This document shows, piece by piece, positions 36,801-50,300 of a stretch of 64,000 bases of DNA (position 1 is its first letter; every line of letters begins with the position of its first letter). The notes beneath the pieces are model-generated. The model had not been told where the DNA came from, ran no database searches, and saw nothing but the letters and a program-made list of their open reading frames with translations. Origin of the DNA: Wuchereria bancrofti (Eukaryota; Nematoda; Chromadorea; Rhabditida; Onchocercidae); NCBI GenBank assembly GCA_005281725.1, contig SSBO01000014.1, positions 132,541-196,540 of the forward strand. The letters are read 5' to 3'. A program made the translations under genes and the position numbers.

Positions 36801-39800
36801 GATTCTGCATATATATATATAATTATATACAGTTGTTTTGTTCCTATTTGCTAGCTAAAAAAGCAATATTTTTTAAGCAGCTTGACAGCGTACGAATGGC
36901 ATTGGTAGATGCGAAAAAGAAAGCGGATGAAGGCGTGCTGCAACAAATGGAAGAAATGAAGAAGAAAGTCCAACGAGATCTCGAAGTAACTCAGAAGACA
37001 TTAGCTGAAATGGAGGTAGCACGTGATCGTGTTGAACGATCCAAACGAAAATTGCAGCAGGAGGTATATTTTCCATCGATATTTACATTAGGATTGTTTT
37101 TATTAAATAATACAGAAGAACACTGTATTTTTTTTTTTTTTGTGGAGGATTGTGTGTTTCTGCAAGAAGTAAATTCTTCATATTTCAGGTAGAAGATGCC
37201 AATATTGAGCTCAATAATGTGAGAACGTATTCGCGTGATCTGGAAAAGAAACAGCGAAGATTTGATCAACAACTGGCAGAAGAAAGAGCGAATCTTCAAA
37301 AAGTAAGAAAACTTTTGTTGATATCCAATTGTGATTGTAAAATTACTACACAGTGATTTTAATTAAGACGATGATATTATATATAAATTTGGGATTATGC
37401 GTCAAAAAATGTGCCAGTGGGATGTAATATACGTAAATGTTTAGTTACACAATTATTGTCTTCAGATTGTAAATGAACGCGATGCACTTGCACAGGAGTC
37501 TCGTGACCGTGAGACGCGTATTTTATCACTTAACAACGATCTTGAAAGCTTACGCACTCAGTTGGAAGAATCAGAACGTGTAAAACGTATGCTACAAATG
37601 GAGCTCGATGAATCAGTTAGTTTTACATAAAAAGAAGGAAAAGGGAAGCGAAAAGTATAATAGCTGCATCATTTTAACTATTTGTAAAAAGTATAAAAAA
37701 TATTAGTAATAAATAGATCTTTTCTTCAGGTATCCTCAAAGGATGATGTAGGAAAAAATGTGCATGAACTGGAGAAAGCAAAACGTCAGTTGGAAGCGGA
37801 ATTGCAAGAACAGCGAGCTCAAGTTGAAGAGCTAGAAGATGCTGTTCAAATAGCAGAAGATGCTCGGCTTCGGTTGGATGTCAACCTTCAGGTTCTTATT
37901 TGTGAACTGTCAAACTATGGCTATTCATGTCTTTTTGATGACTTTCCCTCCAGTTAGTTAGCTAATTAAATGAAAACATTACTTTAATAAATTTAGTCAG
38001 CCTAAATTTGAATTATAGGCTTTGAAAAGTGAGCAAGAAAGGATGCTGGCAGCAAAAGAGCAGGAAAGTGAAGAAAAGCGTCGTTCATTGCTGAAGCAAA
38101 TCCGAGATCTCGAAAATGAGCTTGAAAATGAGCGTCGTACACGCGTGAGAATTGTCTTCTACGAACTTCAACTTTCATACCATAATAAAAAAACTTGCAG
38201 AAAAAGTAAATTGTAGCGATTTCATTTTCCAAATTTGAGAGGTCAGTTTTTTAGACCGGCGCCGTTTCTAATAGGAAGAAGATTGAATCTCAGTTGATGG
38301 AAATGGAACAGCAATTAGAACTTGCTAACAGATTGAAGGATGATTACAGTCGACAGTTTAAAAAATACCAACAAATTATCAAGGATATGCAGCATGACAA
38401 TGAGGAAGTTCGACAGTCGAAAGAAGAGCTTGCAAATTCTTTGCGTGAAATGGAACGGAAGTAAACTGCTTCCCTTATTTTTTTTGTTTTTTATTTTTTG
38501 TCCTTTCAATGGGCGTTATGCATCACCTGATCGTGCCGCGTCTGTACACTTACTGATGACCAGAGTATGAAACGTCAAATCATCACTTTTTTTTTGTTTG
38601 CAATTCATGGACTAACTGCAGTCTACTCGATGGTTTTGTCTATCATATTTTAAATATTCTCTTTTTTGTTTTTATTCGTCTTTGGAGTTTTTCTTCCAGT
38701 CATGGAGTAATTTATAGATTACGTACACTTGATGCTGAAAATACTCGACTACTGGAAGCTAATGAAAGTTTGATGAGTCAAAAGAGACAGCTGGAAGCGG
38801 AAAAGGATGAGTTAGAAGATACAAGGAGTCGAGGCGGTGGTATGAATGTCGATGAACGTCGAAGACTTGAAGCAAAAGTTGCTGCTTTAGAGGAAGAAGT
38901 AGAGGAGGAGCAAAGTCTTGCTGAATTAGCGCTTGATAAACAGCGTAAGGCGCAGATGCAGGTAAGGAAGATGAAGATTTTAATAACATTTCTTCTTGTC
39001 TTTTTATTTGATGATAGTTGTTAAAAGCAAAGTGGAAAATATTATTTTAAAATTCAAATTTTAACCCGATGACATTGATGTTATTCAAATACAAAACGCC
39101 GAAGCTTATCTTTTTAGTTCATTTTGTAACTTAACCACTTTAGGATAACAGCTTTAGAATAACACCTATTGATCAAAATAACATCGTCATGTTAGCTACT
39201 TTAAATTATACTACTACTCTAAATTCTTAATAGCCATGGATTCTACTACTACATTTTTAATGTTATCTGTTGCTCTACACATCCTTTAATATTTCTACAT
39301 TCAGGTCATTTTTTATTAAAAAATTTATCATTGTCTTTTTTTTTTCTTTTGAAGGTTGAACAACTAACCACAGAATTGTCGGTTGAACGTTCTACAACAC
39401 AAAAACTGGAAACCGAAAAGCAGGCAATGGAGCGTGCAAATCGTGAACTGAAGAATAAAGTATCGGAACTGGAAACATCGGCACAAACTCGTTCCAGGGC
39501 TCAAATAGCTGCACTTGAAGCAAAGATACAATATTTGGAAGAGCAGTATAATGCGGAAAGTCAAGAACGTGCAAATGCTACTCGACAAGTTAGTACATCA
39601 TTCATAATATTTGCTTGTTTAGTTTTATTTATTTATTTCGATTAATGATGATGATGGTTTTGAAAATTTCTGTATAAATATTTTATATAGGGAAGTTGCT
39701 ATATCAACAGAAGATAACACGTATGTGAGCTTACCATGAAATTGTTAGTGATGGCTAACATTAAGGGCATCTTTTCGGAGACCTGTCACTCAAATTATTT

Positions 39801-40843
39801 TGATAGTCAAATACATACTGATTATACTCAGTTCTGTTCACAGTTCCATGGATTAGATAAATATTTAAATTTCTTCATTTTCCTCGTTTTAGCAATTTAT
39901 TTCTCTGAATTTGATTTAATAATATTTATTCAAATTAAAGATTTGTTTTAGTATCGACGTATTGAGAAGCGTTTGGCTGATGCTATATTACAGCTAGAGG
40001 ATGAACGTCGAAATACGGAACAGAATAAGGAACAGGTTTATGATCACAGCTTTTTTAACGTCAATTGTGTATGATCCTTTTACTTTCCCTTAGAAATTAT
40101 TTTCTTTTTTGCAGGCAGAAAGGGAAAAAACTCGAGTACGGCAAATTCGGCGACGGCTTGATGAAATGGAGGAAGAATTGATACGAGAACAAACAAAAGC
40201 ACGGAATTTGCAACGAATGATTGATGATTTAAATGCTGCAAATGATACTTTAGCTCGTGATAACACCAGTCTACGTGGGCAACGACGTCCTGTTCGTGAT
40301 ACGTTACTGGGTGGTAGACGTGTTCACATACGCAACAGTAGTCCACATGATGATTTGGATAGCATAGGGACTGAAGGTAATCGTCATAAATCTCCTCTTA
40401 GTAGGAAGTTAATTTTAACTTAATTTTGTTTGATGCTCTCTGACCAGGAAATTACTTGCATATTTCTTACCGCTGTTCAGTTTTTTTATCCTGAATATCC
40501 TGTTCTGATTTCCCTCAGTGACATCCATCCCATTTTTTTCTTTCTCTTGAGTTTCAAAATTTTTGACCAAATTATTTGCTTGGCATTTTGCCGATAGTTA
40601 TGCTGTGACATACGGAATCAATGCAGTGAAGAATGAACAAGTTATAATATAGCTGATATTAAATCTGCTCATTAATAAGAATACATACAGTAAGAATATG
40701 AAAAGCAGTACATAGATCTGTTGAAACTGACGATTTAAGATTATTTCCTCTTGTAGTGAATTTAAAAATTATAGGAAAATTATTAAATTTCAGGTTCTGA
40801 CATGACGGACGATGCAAAACGCGGCTTACCGTTAAAAGAGTGA
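26969..40843 (+). CDS. nmy-1: Non-muscle myosin II heavy chain
   Basis: Thirty-six phase-consistent exons total 5,886 nt: 1,961 aa plus stop, close to the usual 1,960-1,980. The protein begins in the SH3-like domain ([14 protein letters not shown]), so the first short coding exon with the initiator ATG is upstream and unresolved. Then come the motor with all catalytic loops, two IQ motifs, a coiled-coil rod of over 1,000 residues and a short polar tail ([15 protein letters not shown]... to PLKE). Class II non-muscle or smooth type follows from [20 protein letters not shown], the short loop 2 ([12 protein letters not shown]) and the overall resemblance to NMY-1 and vertebrate MYH9/10/11 rather than sarcomeric myosin. 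It is an actin-based motor that forms bipolar filaments for cell-shape change and cytokinesis. The choice of nmy-1 over nmy-2 is inference from resemblance. Exon maps are in the next two entries. Confidence 0.93.
34001..40843 (+). other. nmy-1: Exon map of the myosin rod and tail
   Basis: Exons: 34001-34174, 34316-34468, 34547-34687, 34964-35119, 35211-35359, 35501-35747, 35974-36066, 36302-36760, 36881-37063, 37189-37302, 37466-37615, 37730-37891, 38019-38144, 38255-38460, 38700-38961 (or 38718-38961), 39355-39588, 39952-40035, 40115-40376, 40794-40843. They encode heptad-repeat coiled coil from just after the IQ region to about residue 1910, then a non-helical tail ending in the TGA at 40841-40843. 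The exon ending at 36760 uses a weak donor (GGG|gtggag). The exon at 38700 has two in-frame acceptors 18 nt apart. Introns are short apart from a few of 300-400 bp, which contain nothing recognisable. Confidence 0.85.
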
Positions 40844-43800
40844 AATTTTGAAATGTTAAATGTGATTTTATGAAAGGAAGAGCAGGATTGGAATGTTTTA
40901 TAATACATGACATGCCTTACAGAAAAAAATATGTTGAATTCCCAAAATGTTACCAATGATGCCTTTTTTTTCTTTTTTTTTTTTTCTTCATTTTACTTTC
41001 CAATGGATTGTTCTGATTCACACTGCGACAGTTTCCTTCCTTTTTCCAAAGCAGAATTCGTTGTTTGATTTACAAAGTGGTATTTATGATTTGCCATTTG
41101 GTTATTCACTTAAAATTAGAATAACAATATCTGATAAAAAAGCAGGTATTATCATTGTTACTATATTACTATTATATTATTATCATTATTATTATACTCT
41201 TATTATTATTACTTTGAATAGTGAATTGAAAAGTTGTTCATAGTGTTTATTACTGGTATACATTTTTGTTCGTCGTCACTGTTCTCTTATGTTTACTGTT
41301 TAGGAAATGATGACAGCAGATATAGTTACTTTTATTATTGCTAATATTAGTCTTACTGTTATTGCTATTAATACAAAAGTAGCAATGCTATGCTACTAAC
41401 ATAACACTACCACTAACATAATTTTTTTGATCATCTTTTGCTATCGGTCATTTTCCTACGTTGGATTACTTTTTCAGTTTTTTTTTTTTTTTTTTTTGAA
41501 GGGAGTCATTTATTGGTTATTATTTATATGTGATGCTGTGCAGTGGTTTTTTTTTATCAAATTTTGTTTTATGAAAATTACAAACATACACCTACACATG
41601 CAAACACACACACACATACATACATTCATACACATACACTGTACATCATAATGTTTCCGAAAATGCCCTTGACTGTATAACCGGTGCCTCCGTTATGTAT
41701 TGTGCACCTTTCCAGCAATCTTGAATTCCATACATTCCTGAACTAACTCATTTTCTTACTGCTTTATATGTTTACAATGAATATTTGGAGTTGTTTATTC
41801 AAAGCATTTGTTTGTTAGTAAAAAGAAAAAAATTAGTCATGCCTTTTTTTTTTATTTCTTGTTTTTACATTTTGTGAAAATGAAATATATGAAATCTAAT
41901 CGATGCATCCATTAATTATTTCCGGCGATGAAGTGAATACGAAGAGTCTACACAATTATCACTTTTGGGAATTAATTCCGAAATTTACAAAAAAGAAATC
42001 ATGAAGTTCAAATGGAAAGATTCATTTCTGTATGCTATTAATTATATCGATGATAGTAATTGAGTAGTTTGTTCAGGTTCCTCAAAAAAAAAGAAGAAAA
42101 AAAAGGAAACCTGAAGTAATGTAAGATTGAGCCAGTGAAACTATAATTAAGTCTACGGGCAATATATAATTAAATCTATAACAATTGAAATTGGTTGGTG
42201 AAAATTTCATTCATCCTACTGGTTAAACTTGCTGGGATGAAATAAAATAATGAGAAAATTTATTTTACAATCATTTGTTCTATTTTTCTTTTTTCAGTTA
42301 AATGATTAAATTATATACTATTTAACATAATGATTTTAATTTGAATTATTTAATTCAATTTCTTGATGATATTTTTAAGCTAGAATCTGTGAAGAAAAAA
42401 AACTTCAAATATTTTCAATAATATCATTTGCTATTTTAGTGCAAATAATTTTTTACTCATAATTAATTGTAATACTTTTTCATTTGATTATAATAATTAA
42501 AATTTTAATTTTCAATCAGTTAAGTCTAGTTTTTTTCTCTCTTCTTTTCTTTTTTAATAAATTATTATTCTCTTATTTTTGCAACAATAAAAATTTTATC
42601 GTTAATTTTACGTTACTTATTCGTATTTCCTATGTACCAATAAATTATGACATCAATGAGATCAAGTCTTTTCTGTTTCATTTTGTTACACTTTTAAAAT
42701 AAAAATAAAGAAAAGAAAAAATAATTTAGTAAAAATGATGTAAATAATAACATCAAATAATAAAAAGTTTGATGGATCAATATATATAATTTATGGGATT
42801 ACTCTATCGATTTTGCTAATCTTATTTTGCTTATTCATTATTTATTTATCATTTTTATTTCACTAAAACTTTTTTTTTTTTCTTAAAATTTTCTTCATGT
42901 TTATTGTATTTTTTTTGTGCTAATTATATTGATTAAATGATTCAAAAATAAAATTTCATGCAAAATATCTACACATTCAGCGTGTTTTTTTTTTCTCCCT
43001 AGCAATTATTTTAACAGCAAATAAAACTTTCTTTCTTGGAAAATATATTATAAAAATAATCAATGATTTCATTTATCAAAAATATTTGTAATTATTTCAA
43101 TTAAATTCAAAAAATTTTCCATTTTATTTTATGAAGGTAAAGGTTTTAGTCTTTCACTTTTGTCTCATAAAGTTTTTTTATTATGGAAAGGAAATGGTAT
43201 AACATTCAATTTCTGTTTCATTTTTTTTTTTCTTTTTCATATTTGAATAAAAAGCCAAGAGAATTTCATTCTTCCTAAAATTCATGATAATTCAAAAAAA
43301 TTTTCCTTCCATTCCATAAAATTTTGGTATTCAAATCTGGTTTCCTTCATTTTTGGTTTTTTTTTTCTTCTTCTTCTTGTTGCTATTAATTTCATTAGAC
43401 GTATAGTTCTCATATCATATCATAAATCATTCTAAAATACAATTTAGCAAATATTTAAGCATTTTTAAACATTTCTTTCATATAATTGATTAGAGGATTT
43501 TGTATTTTGTCTAGAAAAGAAAGTATCATAAAGAGTAAAGGATGAATAACTTGAAAAACCTTCGTATATAAATGAATACTATCATATAATATAGGAAATG
43601 AAATTCATAAAGAAACAATCTTTTGAAGCAAACGATAAAATAGAGTTGCAAATTAAATTGAGACAATTGTGAAATTATTAAAAATTGATCAAATATTTAT
43701 GCACCATATATTAAATATTATTTATAGGCACATTTATAGGAAAATTTCCTTGTTTTTCTCTTTTGATTTATTGTAGAAATTATTTAACGATATATTTCAT

Positions 43801-43997
43801 CCTTCTTTTTTTTTAAAAAAAAAATTGAGATAATACATATTTTCATATGTTATTACCATTTTTAAAAGAATGAAGTCATAATTATTGCACTATTTATCTT
43901 ATTGCTGTATGAATGTTATTATTGTCTTATTTTTAAAGAAAAGATTAGTATCAAATTATAGCAAATTAAATCCTGCCTGATTAAATTGCAAGCAATA
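40844..43997. other. Intergenic, myosin 3' flank
   Basis: AT-rich DNA with homopolymers and an ATT/ATC-rich stretch at about 41145-41210. No gene is supported; the open frames at 40947, 41427 and 42484 are T-rich low-complexity. Confidence 0.5.
41587..41642. repeat. CA/CATA microsatellite
   Basis: A run of ACACACAC, CATACATA and related units in intergenic DNA. Confidence 0.85.
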
Positions 43998-45240
43998 ATG
44001 GATTATTCATTAAGATGGATTCTTTTCATACTTCTTCCAGAAGTAACACAATGTTATATCAAGGCCTTACCAGGTAAAATAGCAGTTATGATCAATCAAA
44101 ATAAGCATAACTAATTGATATTATTCATTTCAAACAATCAAACAAATTATTCAAACAATCAAACAAAAGCATCAAACAAATTATTAATTGAATCTTTTAA
44201 ATTATCAAGAAAAATTGCATTCTGGAAGAAATATTTGCTAATAGTTGTGAAAGTAAAGAAAAGCAAATCAGTATGCCAATTTCTTTTTTTGAAAATTTGT
44301 AAAATTTCACGAAATTAGTTTTTAAATTAAAATATATCAGTTTTTGAGTAAAATACGAAATTGTATTTTCATTTCTGAAAGATACTAATGAAATATTACA
44401 GGCCTTACATTTGAACAATTAAATGGCAAAGGAAAGATGTGGATCGGTCCACCACTGATTCCTCCATTTTGCTATCCACCAGGAGTACCAGGAGCACCAG
44501 GAGTACCAGTAGTACCAGGAGCACTAGCACCGGCAGCACCAGGAACACCAGCACCGCCAGCAGCAGCACCGAGAGTACCGACAGCAGCAGTACCAGGACC
44601 ACCGGTAGCACCGGCAGCATCACCAGCACCGGCACCAGCGCCAGCGGCACCAGTATTACCAATACTAGGGAAGTCTATTTGGTGGTGTCCACCTATATAT
44701 CAGCCACCCAGCCAATATCCTATGGTGCCACAACCTCAAGTTCCGCAATATCCCCAACTTCCTCAAGCTCCGCAAGCTCCTCAATTTCCGCAACTTCCCC
44801 AAGCTCCTCAAGTTCCGCAATATCCCCAACTTCCTCAAGCCCCCCAACTTCCTCAAGCTCCGCAACTTCCTCAAATTCCGCAACTTCCCCAAGCTCCTCA
44901 ACTTCCGCAATATCCCAAACTTCCTCAAGTTCCGCAACTTCCTCAAGCTCCGCAACTTCCTCAAATTCCGCAACTTCCCCAAATTCCCCAATTTCCGCAA
45001 TATCCCCAACTTCCTCAAGCTCCGCAACTTCCTCCAGCTCCGCAACTTCCTCAAGTTCCTCAAGTTCCGCAATATCCCCAAGTTCCTCAAGTTCCGCAAT
45101 ATCCTCAAGCTCCGCAATATCCGCAGTATCCAATGGCTGGTGCAGGAATGGTAGGATCATCTTTATCTGGAATATATGAAGGAGATTCTGATCAAAGTTT
45201 AACTGATTTTGAGCAATATCAAATAAGAAAACAGAAATAG
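43998..45240 (+). CDS. Secreted PQx-repeat proline/glutamine-rich protein
   Basis: Two exons, 43998-44073 and 44402-45240 (915 nt, 304 aa), joined in phase 1 (CCAG|gtaaaa to attacag|GC). Exon 1 encodes a signal peptide (MDYSLRWILFILLPEVTQCY). After GLTFEQLNGKGKMWIGPP comes a Pro/Ala/Val/Gly-rich segment (44460-44660), then KSIWWCPPIYQPPSQYPM, then a long run of PQ plus one hydrophobic residue (Leu, Ala, Tyr, Val, Ile or Phe) from about 44725 to 45132, and a polar C-terminus (GIYEGDSDQSLTDFEQYQ). All three plus-strand frames are partly open here because the DNA repeat is a multiple of three; the signal peptide, splice site and restricted third position select this frame. It should be disordered or polyproline-II-like. 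I do not recognise a family. A surface, cuticle or eggshell matrix role is only a guess. Confidence 0.75.
44725..45132 (+). repeat. Coding tandem repeat of CCNCAA-type PQx units
   Basis: Degenerate 9-bp and larger units (for example CCCCAACTTCCTCAAGCTCC) encode PQLPQAPQ-like blocks. Higher-order units of about 45-60 bp recur. Copy-number variation between isolates would be expected from slippage or unequal crossover. Confidence 0.85.
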
Positions 45241-47369
45241 ACTTCTTACGTTACTGTATCCAGATATTTTATGCATATTTCTATGTCTTGTATGATAAAT
45301 CTGAATAATTATATGTATTTCCAATGATTTATAAATGGACTATTTGTCTTTCCTTCATGTTGATGGTTAAAAGAATTAATACATAGTTTTCAAAACAATC
45401 AAGCTTATATTTTATCAAATAGGTACAATTGATGATAAGCTTCATTCATACATACACTTAATCGATTTTTTTTAATTATTCGTTATTGTAAGTTTGAAAA
45501 TTTCCATGTAATAAAATAATTTGAAATACATTACTAGTTATCACAACAGAAAAAAAAAATAGTATCTATAATAATAGATAACAGATAAGATTATTAGTGA
45601 TATGAAAAACAAAAATTCATGATGATCGAACAAAACCTAAATTATTAATTTTGTTGGACAAACAAGTCTGAGAGAAATAATGTTCATAAACAAATTAGAA
45701 GACTGAAAGTGATCCGATCAATCCATCTGATCACTTTTTGTTTCTCACTGAATAATATTTTTTTAAGTGAATTTTTTGCACTCTAAACTTTAAAATTTTC
45801 ATAGTTAGAGTAAAAGTTAATTGCTCAAAAAATTTCAGTCAGAGTTTACTTTTTACTCATTGCATTTTAATAACTTTATAATTAAATACTGTAGTTCGGT
45901 AAAAGTTACATAGATTTTTATCAAAAACGAAGTAAAAAGTAGGAAAAATATGAAGAAAAAGATTGAAATATTAATATAATGATGAAAAATTAGAAACAAA
46001 ACTTTGATATTCGACAATTTTAATCACTTTATTAATAATTCATTTTTTTTTTTGTTCGTTTAAATTTTGTGACAGCATTAATTAATGGATAAATTTAAAA
46101 AAATGATATATGATAATATAATAGTGGAAGAATTCGTTTAGACTGGTAATGAATATTGCATGCATGCATGTATGCAAGCATGTATGCATGCTAGCATCTA
46201 AAATGATTGTTTGTAGGATTTATTTGACTAAACGGTCAACTATTATTAATAGATTTATAGGATAATTGCTGTTATTATATCTTCCCCCAATGTCATATTT
46301 TAAAATGTAATGACACTGCGCATTCAGTCTTACGGTAGATAACATTTATTCAGAATAGTACGTTGCTGATTGGATCATGTAATATATACATGCATTGTTA
46401 TTTTATTATCAACCACCAATGGTTGTTTACGAAAGCAAAACGATTGTTTATATTCATTGGTGTAATTTAATGTTATTTAATTTTTAACTAATTAAAATGA
46501 CAAAAAAAAAAAGAAACAAAAGATCTAAAGAAAAAAAAACAATTAATTAAGCTAAACAAAAAATTAATACAAATAAAAATTAAAAAGAAAATGTGTCATT
46601 AAAAATTCAAACAAATTTGATATATTTTTGTTATTTGAAAATATTAAATTTAATGATTCATCTCTTTTATCCTAGAAAATTCTAGGAAAAGTTAAAATAA
46701 TTTGCATATACTGGGAAAGAAAACAGGGGATCAGATCAGTACTGGTCAAGCAACTTATATATCCAACAAATTTATTATGGATTAATAGAGGTATCATTAA
46801 GGTCGTAATAAAAAATAAATTTTTTTTTTATTTTGTTGTTTTAAGTATAAATAACTAATTAATGACGAAAGATTTATTTTTTTTAATATATTTTATTTAC
46901 AAATAAGTGATTATTTTGACAAAATTTCATTTCAACTTATTAATTTTTATTGTTGTTTTTTACTTCCTACTTTTTTCTCCCTCTCCCATTTCTTGAAATT
47001 AATGATATAGCAATTTAACATATAAAATTGGAATTTAAACGTTGTACAACAATTTTGCAAACCTTTTATCAGTATAATCATGGTTGATATTTTTGGAATT
47101 ATAATTGTTTAGAAGCTAACTATCGCATGCATTTATAATATTTGATAGCTTATATTAAAATTTAATTCTAAAAATTTCTCAAAATTTTTCCTTTTTTTCG
47201 AAAGTAGTTTGTTTTTTTTTAAAGATAGTTTCGTTACTTTTCTTTTTTTTTTTGCTTAGAGATAAGTGATGCATTCATGAGTCATACACTATGACCAATA
47301 GTTCCTGTCAATTTAAATAGTTTACTTACTTTCATAAGTCAGTGTCATCCTAGGCTGTCGTAGATAGCA
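45241..47369. other. Intergenic, no gene seen
   Basis: The 3' flank of the PQx gene has AATAAA near 45510. The rest is AT-rich, with a GCAT microsatellite at 46158-46197 and nothing recognisable. Confidence 0.5.
46158..46197. repeat. GCAT/GTAT palindromic microsatellite
   Basis: A self-complementary tract of GCATGCATGCATGTATGC-type units. Confidence 0.85.
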
Positions 47370-50300
47370 ATGGTCAATACAAATTATTATTGTTCTTCTA
47401 GTCGATATCCTCAGCAATCATCAATTTCAACCACTGATCCATCATCAATAATAACAACAACAATAACATTGTCTAAATTTACCGGAAATACCTTTATGCA
47501 ACAATCATCTTCATTTTCTACAGGTAATTCATCCATTTCATTCATCTTTCTTTAGCTTTTTTAAGTTAAAAATTTGCAGCAAAAGAAAAAAAAGAAACTA
47601 TGATTAAAATTTATTATATTGTTCTAGATTATTTATTTAATGAATTAATAAATAATCTGATATTTTATCGTGTTCAAATATCATTAAGCAATCTGATTTA
47701 AACTTCTTCTGACTTTGTCCTCATATATTCATATCAAATTATATTTGATTATTATCAAACAAATTACAATCAACAACAATTATTTAATACTGAAGAAAAA
47801 AAAAGCAAAATTAATGATTCATTACGACATAAATAGTAGTCCATTTTAAAATACAATAGAAATATTTAATAATATAATAAGAAATTTCTTCTTACCAGAT
47901 TTTAACATTTAAATTAATTTATTTGCTGATATTGTAATTAAAATTAATTTTATGCTATTATTGAGATCATTTAAAAAAAAAAAGGTGTTTACAAATAACC
48001 TATATGGATATGATTTAAGTGGAGGTAAAAGATAATTAGGAATGAAAAAAGGGATGAGAGAAGGAAGGAATGAAGAAAAGGAAGGAAGGAAAGAAGGAAA
48101 AAGAAAATTATAGTTATATTAGTTTTAAAATAAGTGTATTTTGAAGAATCATATTTTGTTTACTTTTCATTGTTTATTTTAACAAATAATGGAATAACTT
48201 TTGCTGAATATGCAATAGTCGTTAATCATTAAAAGTTCGATTAAAAAGAGAGAAAAAAGGAATTAAAAGATAAATTGAAAAGTAGCCAAAGTCAAATAGA
48301 TTTTAAATGGACTAAAAGATTGAAATGGACAAAATAGAATAAATGCTTTTTGTACTGTTTACAGGAAATTTTTACACAAATTTTCACCATTATCATTGTT
48401 ATTATCATTATAAGTATTGTTGTAATCACTAACAATCACTAATCAATATCATGATAATTATTATCAACTGATCAACTCCGCTTTTTTTTCCTCCCTTTCA
48501 AATATTTGTAATGATTACTAATTACTAGTAGGTCTGATTCATCATCAAGATTACATTAAACATTTTTTTCATCTAGTTAGTAATGATATATAACGTTTTT
48601 TTCATTTTGTATTTTCAAAAAAAAAAAAGAAAAGAAAAAAAGTTTCTAAAATTAGTAGACTAAGTTTTATAATCTGAACTATAATAATAACAAATAAAAG
48701 AATGCATGCATACTGCTATGATCACATATTTTACATTATTTATGATTAGAAAATTTATCACTTTAACAAAACTTATAGCTGTAAATTCTAATATTAAAAA
48801 AAAAAAGAAAAAAAAACGAATTTGGCAAAAATTTTCGTTTTTTTTTACATGAATGAAAAAAAGAAAATTTTCACAGTTCCATATTTGACATCCTTGAATC
48901 ATCTGACAAACAAGTGATTATGTTTATAAACAACTTTCGCAATGTTGGCTTTTATTTTTTTTTTCTTCCACCACTTGAAAAATCTTATATCCAGATTACT
49001 TTACATTTTATCACCTACTTAAATTTGCCATTCCATCTTGCTATGCTTCATCATTCCACAACAATCACACGAAAAAAAAAAAACGAAGAAATGAAATCCA
49101 TATTACAAAATTCATAGCAAAAAAAAGCTTAAAATAAAATTAAAAAATAAAAAATAAAAATTTACAAACTATCTTTTATTTCCAATAAAAAATTCTCAAT
49201 AATTTATGTTGTGCAATAAAAATTTTGATTTTTTAATCTTTTTCTAAAAGTTGTTTTTTTTTTTTTTGATAATCATTGTGATATGCCTTGCATCATTATT
49301 ATTATTAATTATTATTACTATTGTTATTAATTATTATTATTATTGTTATTATTACTACTAATTATTACTGTTATTATTATTCCAAATATATTCAAATCAG
49401 TCATATGAACAATTTAATAAATCTTAAATTTTAGCTAAATTTAAGATGATTGATTAAGTAATTCGATACCTATTAGTTTAAGTTACATATTGTTGATACA
49501 TGGATGCCCATGAATTTATGACTTCCTGTATCGGAACAACTGATACATGTCCCAACAATATTTATGCATTCCTTACTCTTGTCTTTTATCGTTGTTCTGT
49601 TTGTTCGTCCTTGTCTGTCTTTTGTCACATTTATGCAAAACATCGTAATTTCAACAATACATGCCATTTGCAAAGAGCATTTCGGTAGATGAAAGTGGTC
49701 AAAGTAACTTACTGGTAGTAATATGTTACTGTTCTTCTTTGTACCAAAACAAAATAATAAACTAGTAAATAAGTAAGCAAGTAAGTAAAAATAGCAACAA
49801 AAATAATTGTAAATTATAACAAACAATAATGAATAATACTAATATTTAATAATTTAGTAATAGCAATAGATGTAATAATAGTGGTAGTGTTAATCGTTGT
49901 CGTATATATTACTATTATTACTATTATTATTATTATTATTAGCAGTAGTAGTAATAGTAGTAGTAGTACTAGGTGTAACATCTTTTTATGCAAAATAATA
50001 TATTGCGCGCACATTCTCAATTATTACTGCATTGAAACATTGCGCACGCTTCATGCAAAATCATTTTTCGATAGATGGATAATACCGGCTTAATATAAAA
50101 TATCAATTTATTCTTATTTAATTATTCCACCATTTGATATCTTTCATCTATTCAAACTTTTCCATAATTATTCTTGGTTGTTTCACTTAATTCCTTACTT
50201 TTTTCACAACTTCTTGATTCATATTCTTATCTTTTTTTTAAAATCATTTTTCAATTTTTCATTCGGTTATATTCTTCCCTTTTTTTTTTTTTTTTGCTTT

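Noticed and set aside
44439..45179. Ser/Thr-rich plus-strand frame and Leu/Arg or Glu/Val-rich minus-strand frames
   Set aside because: Shadows of the PQx-coding repeat; only the PQx frame has a signal-peptide exon joined in phase.
49500..49688. 62-aa plus-strand frame with several cysteines
   Set aside because: Lies in the long first intron of the EGF gene; cysteine spacing matches no module I know and splice sites are lacking.
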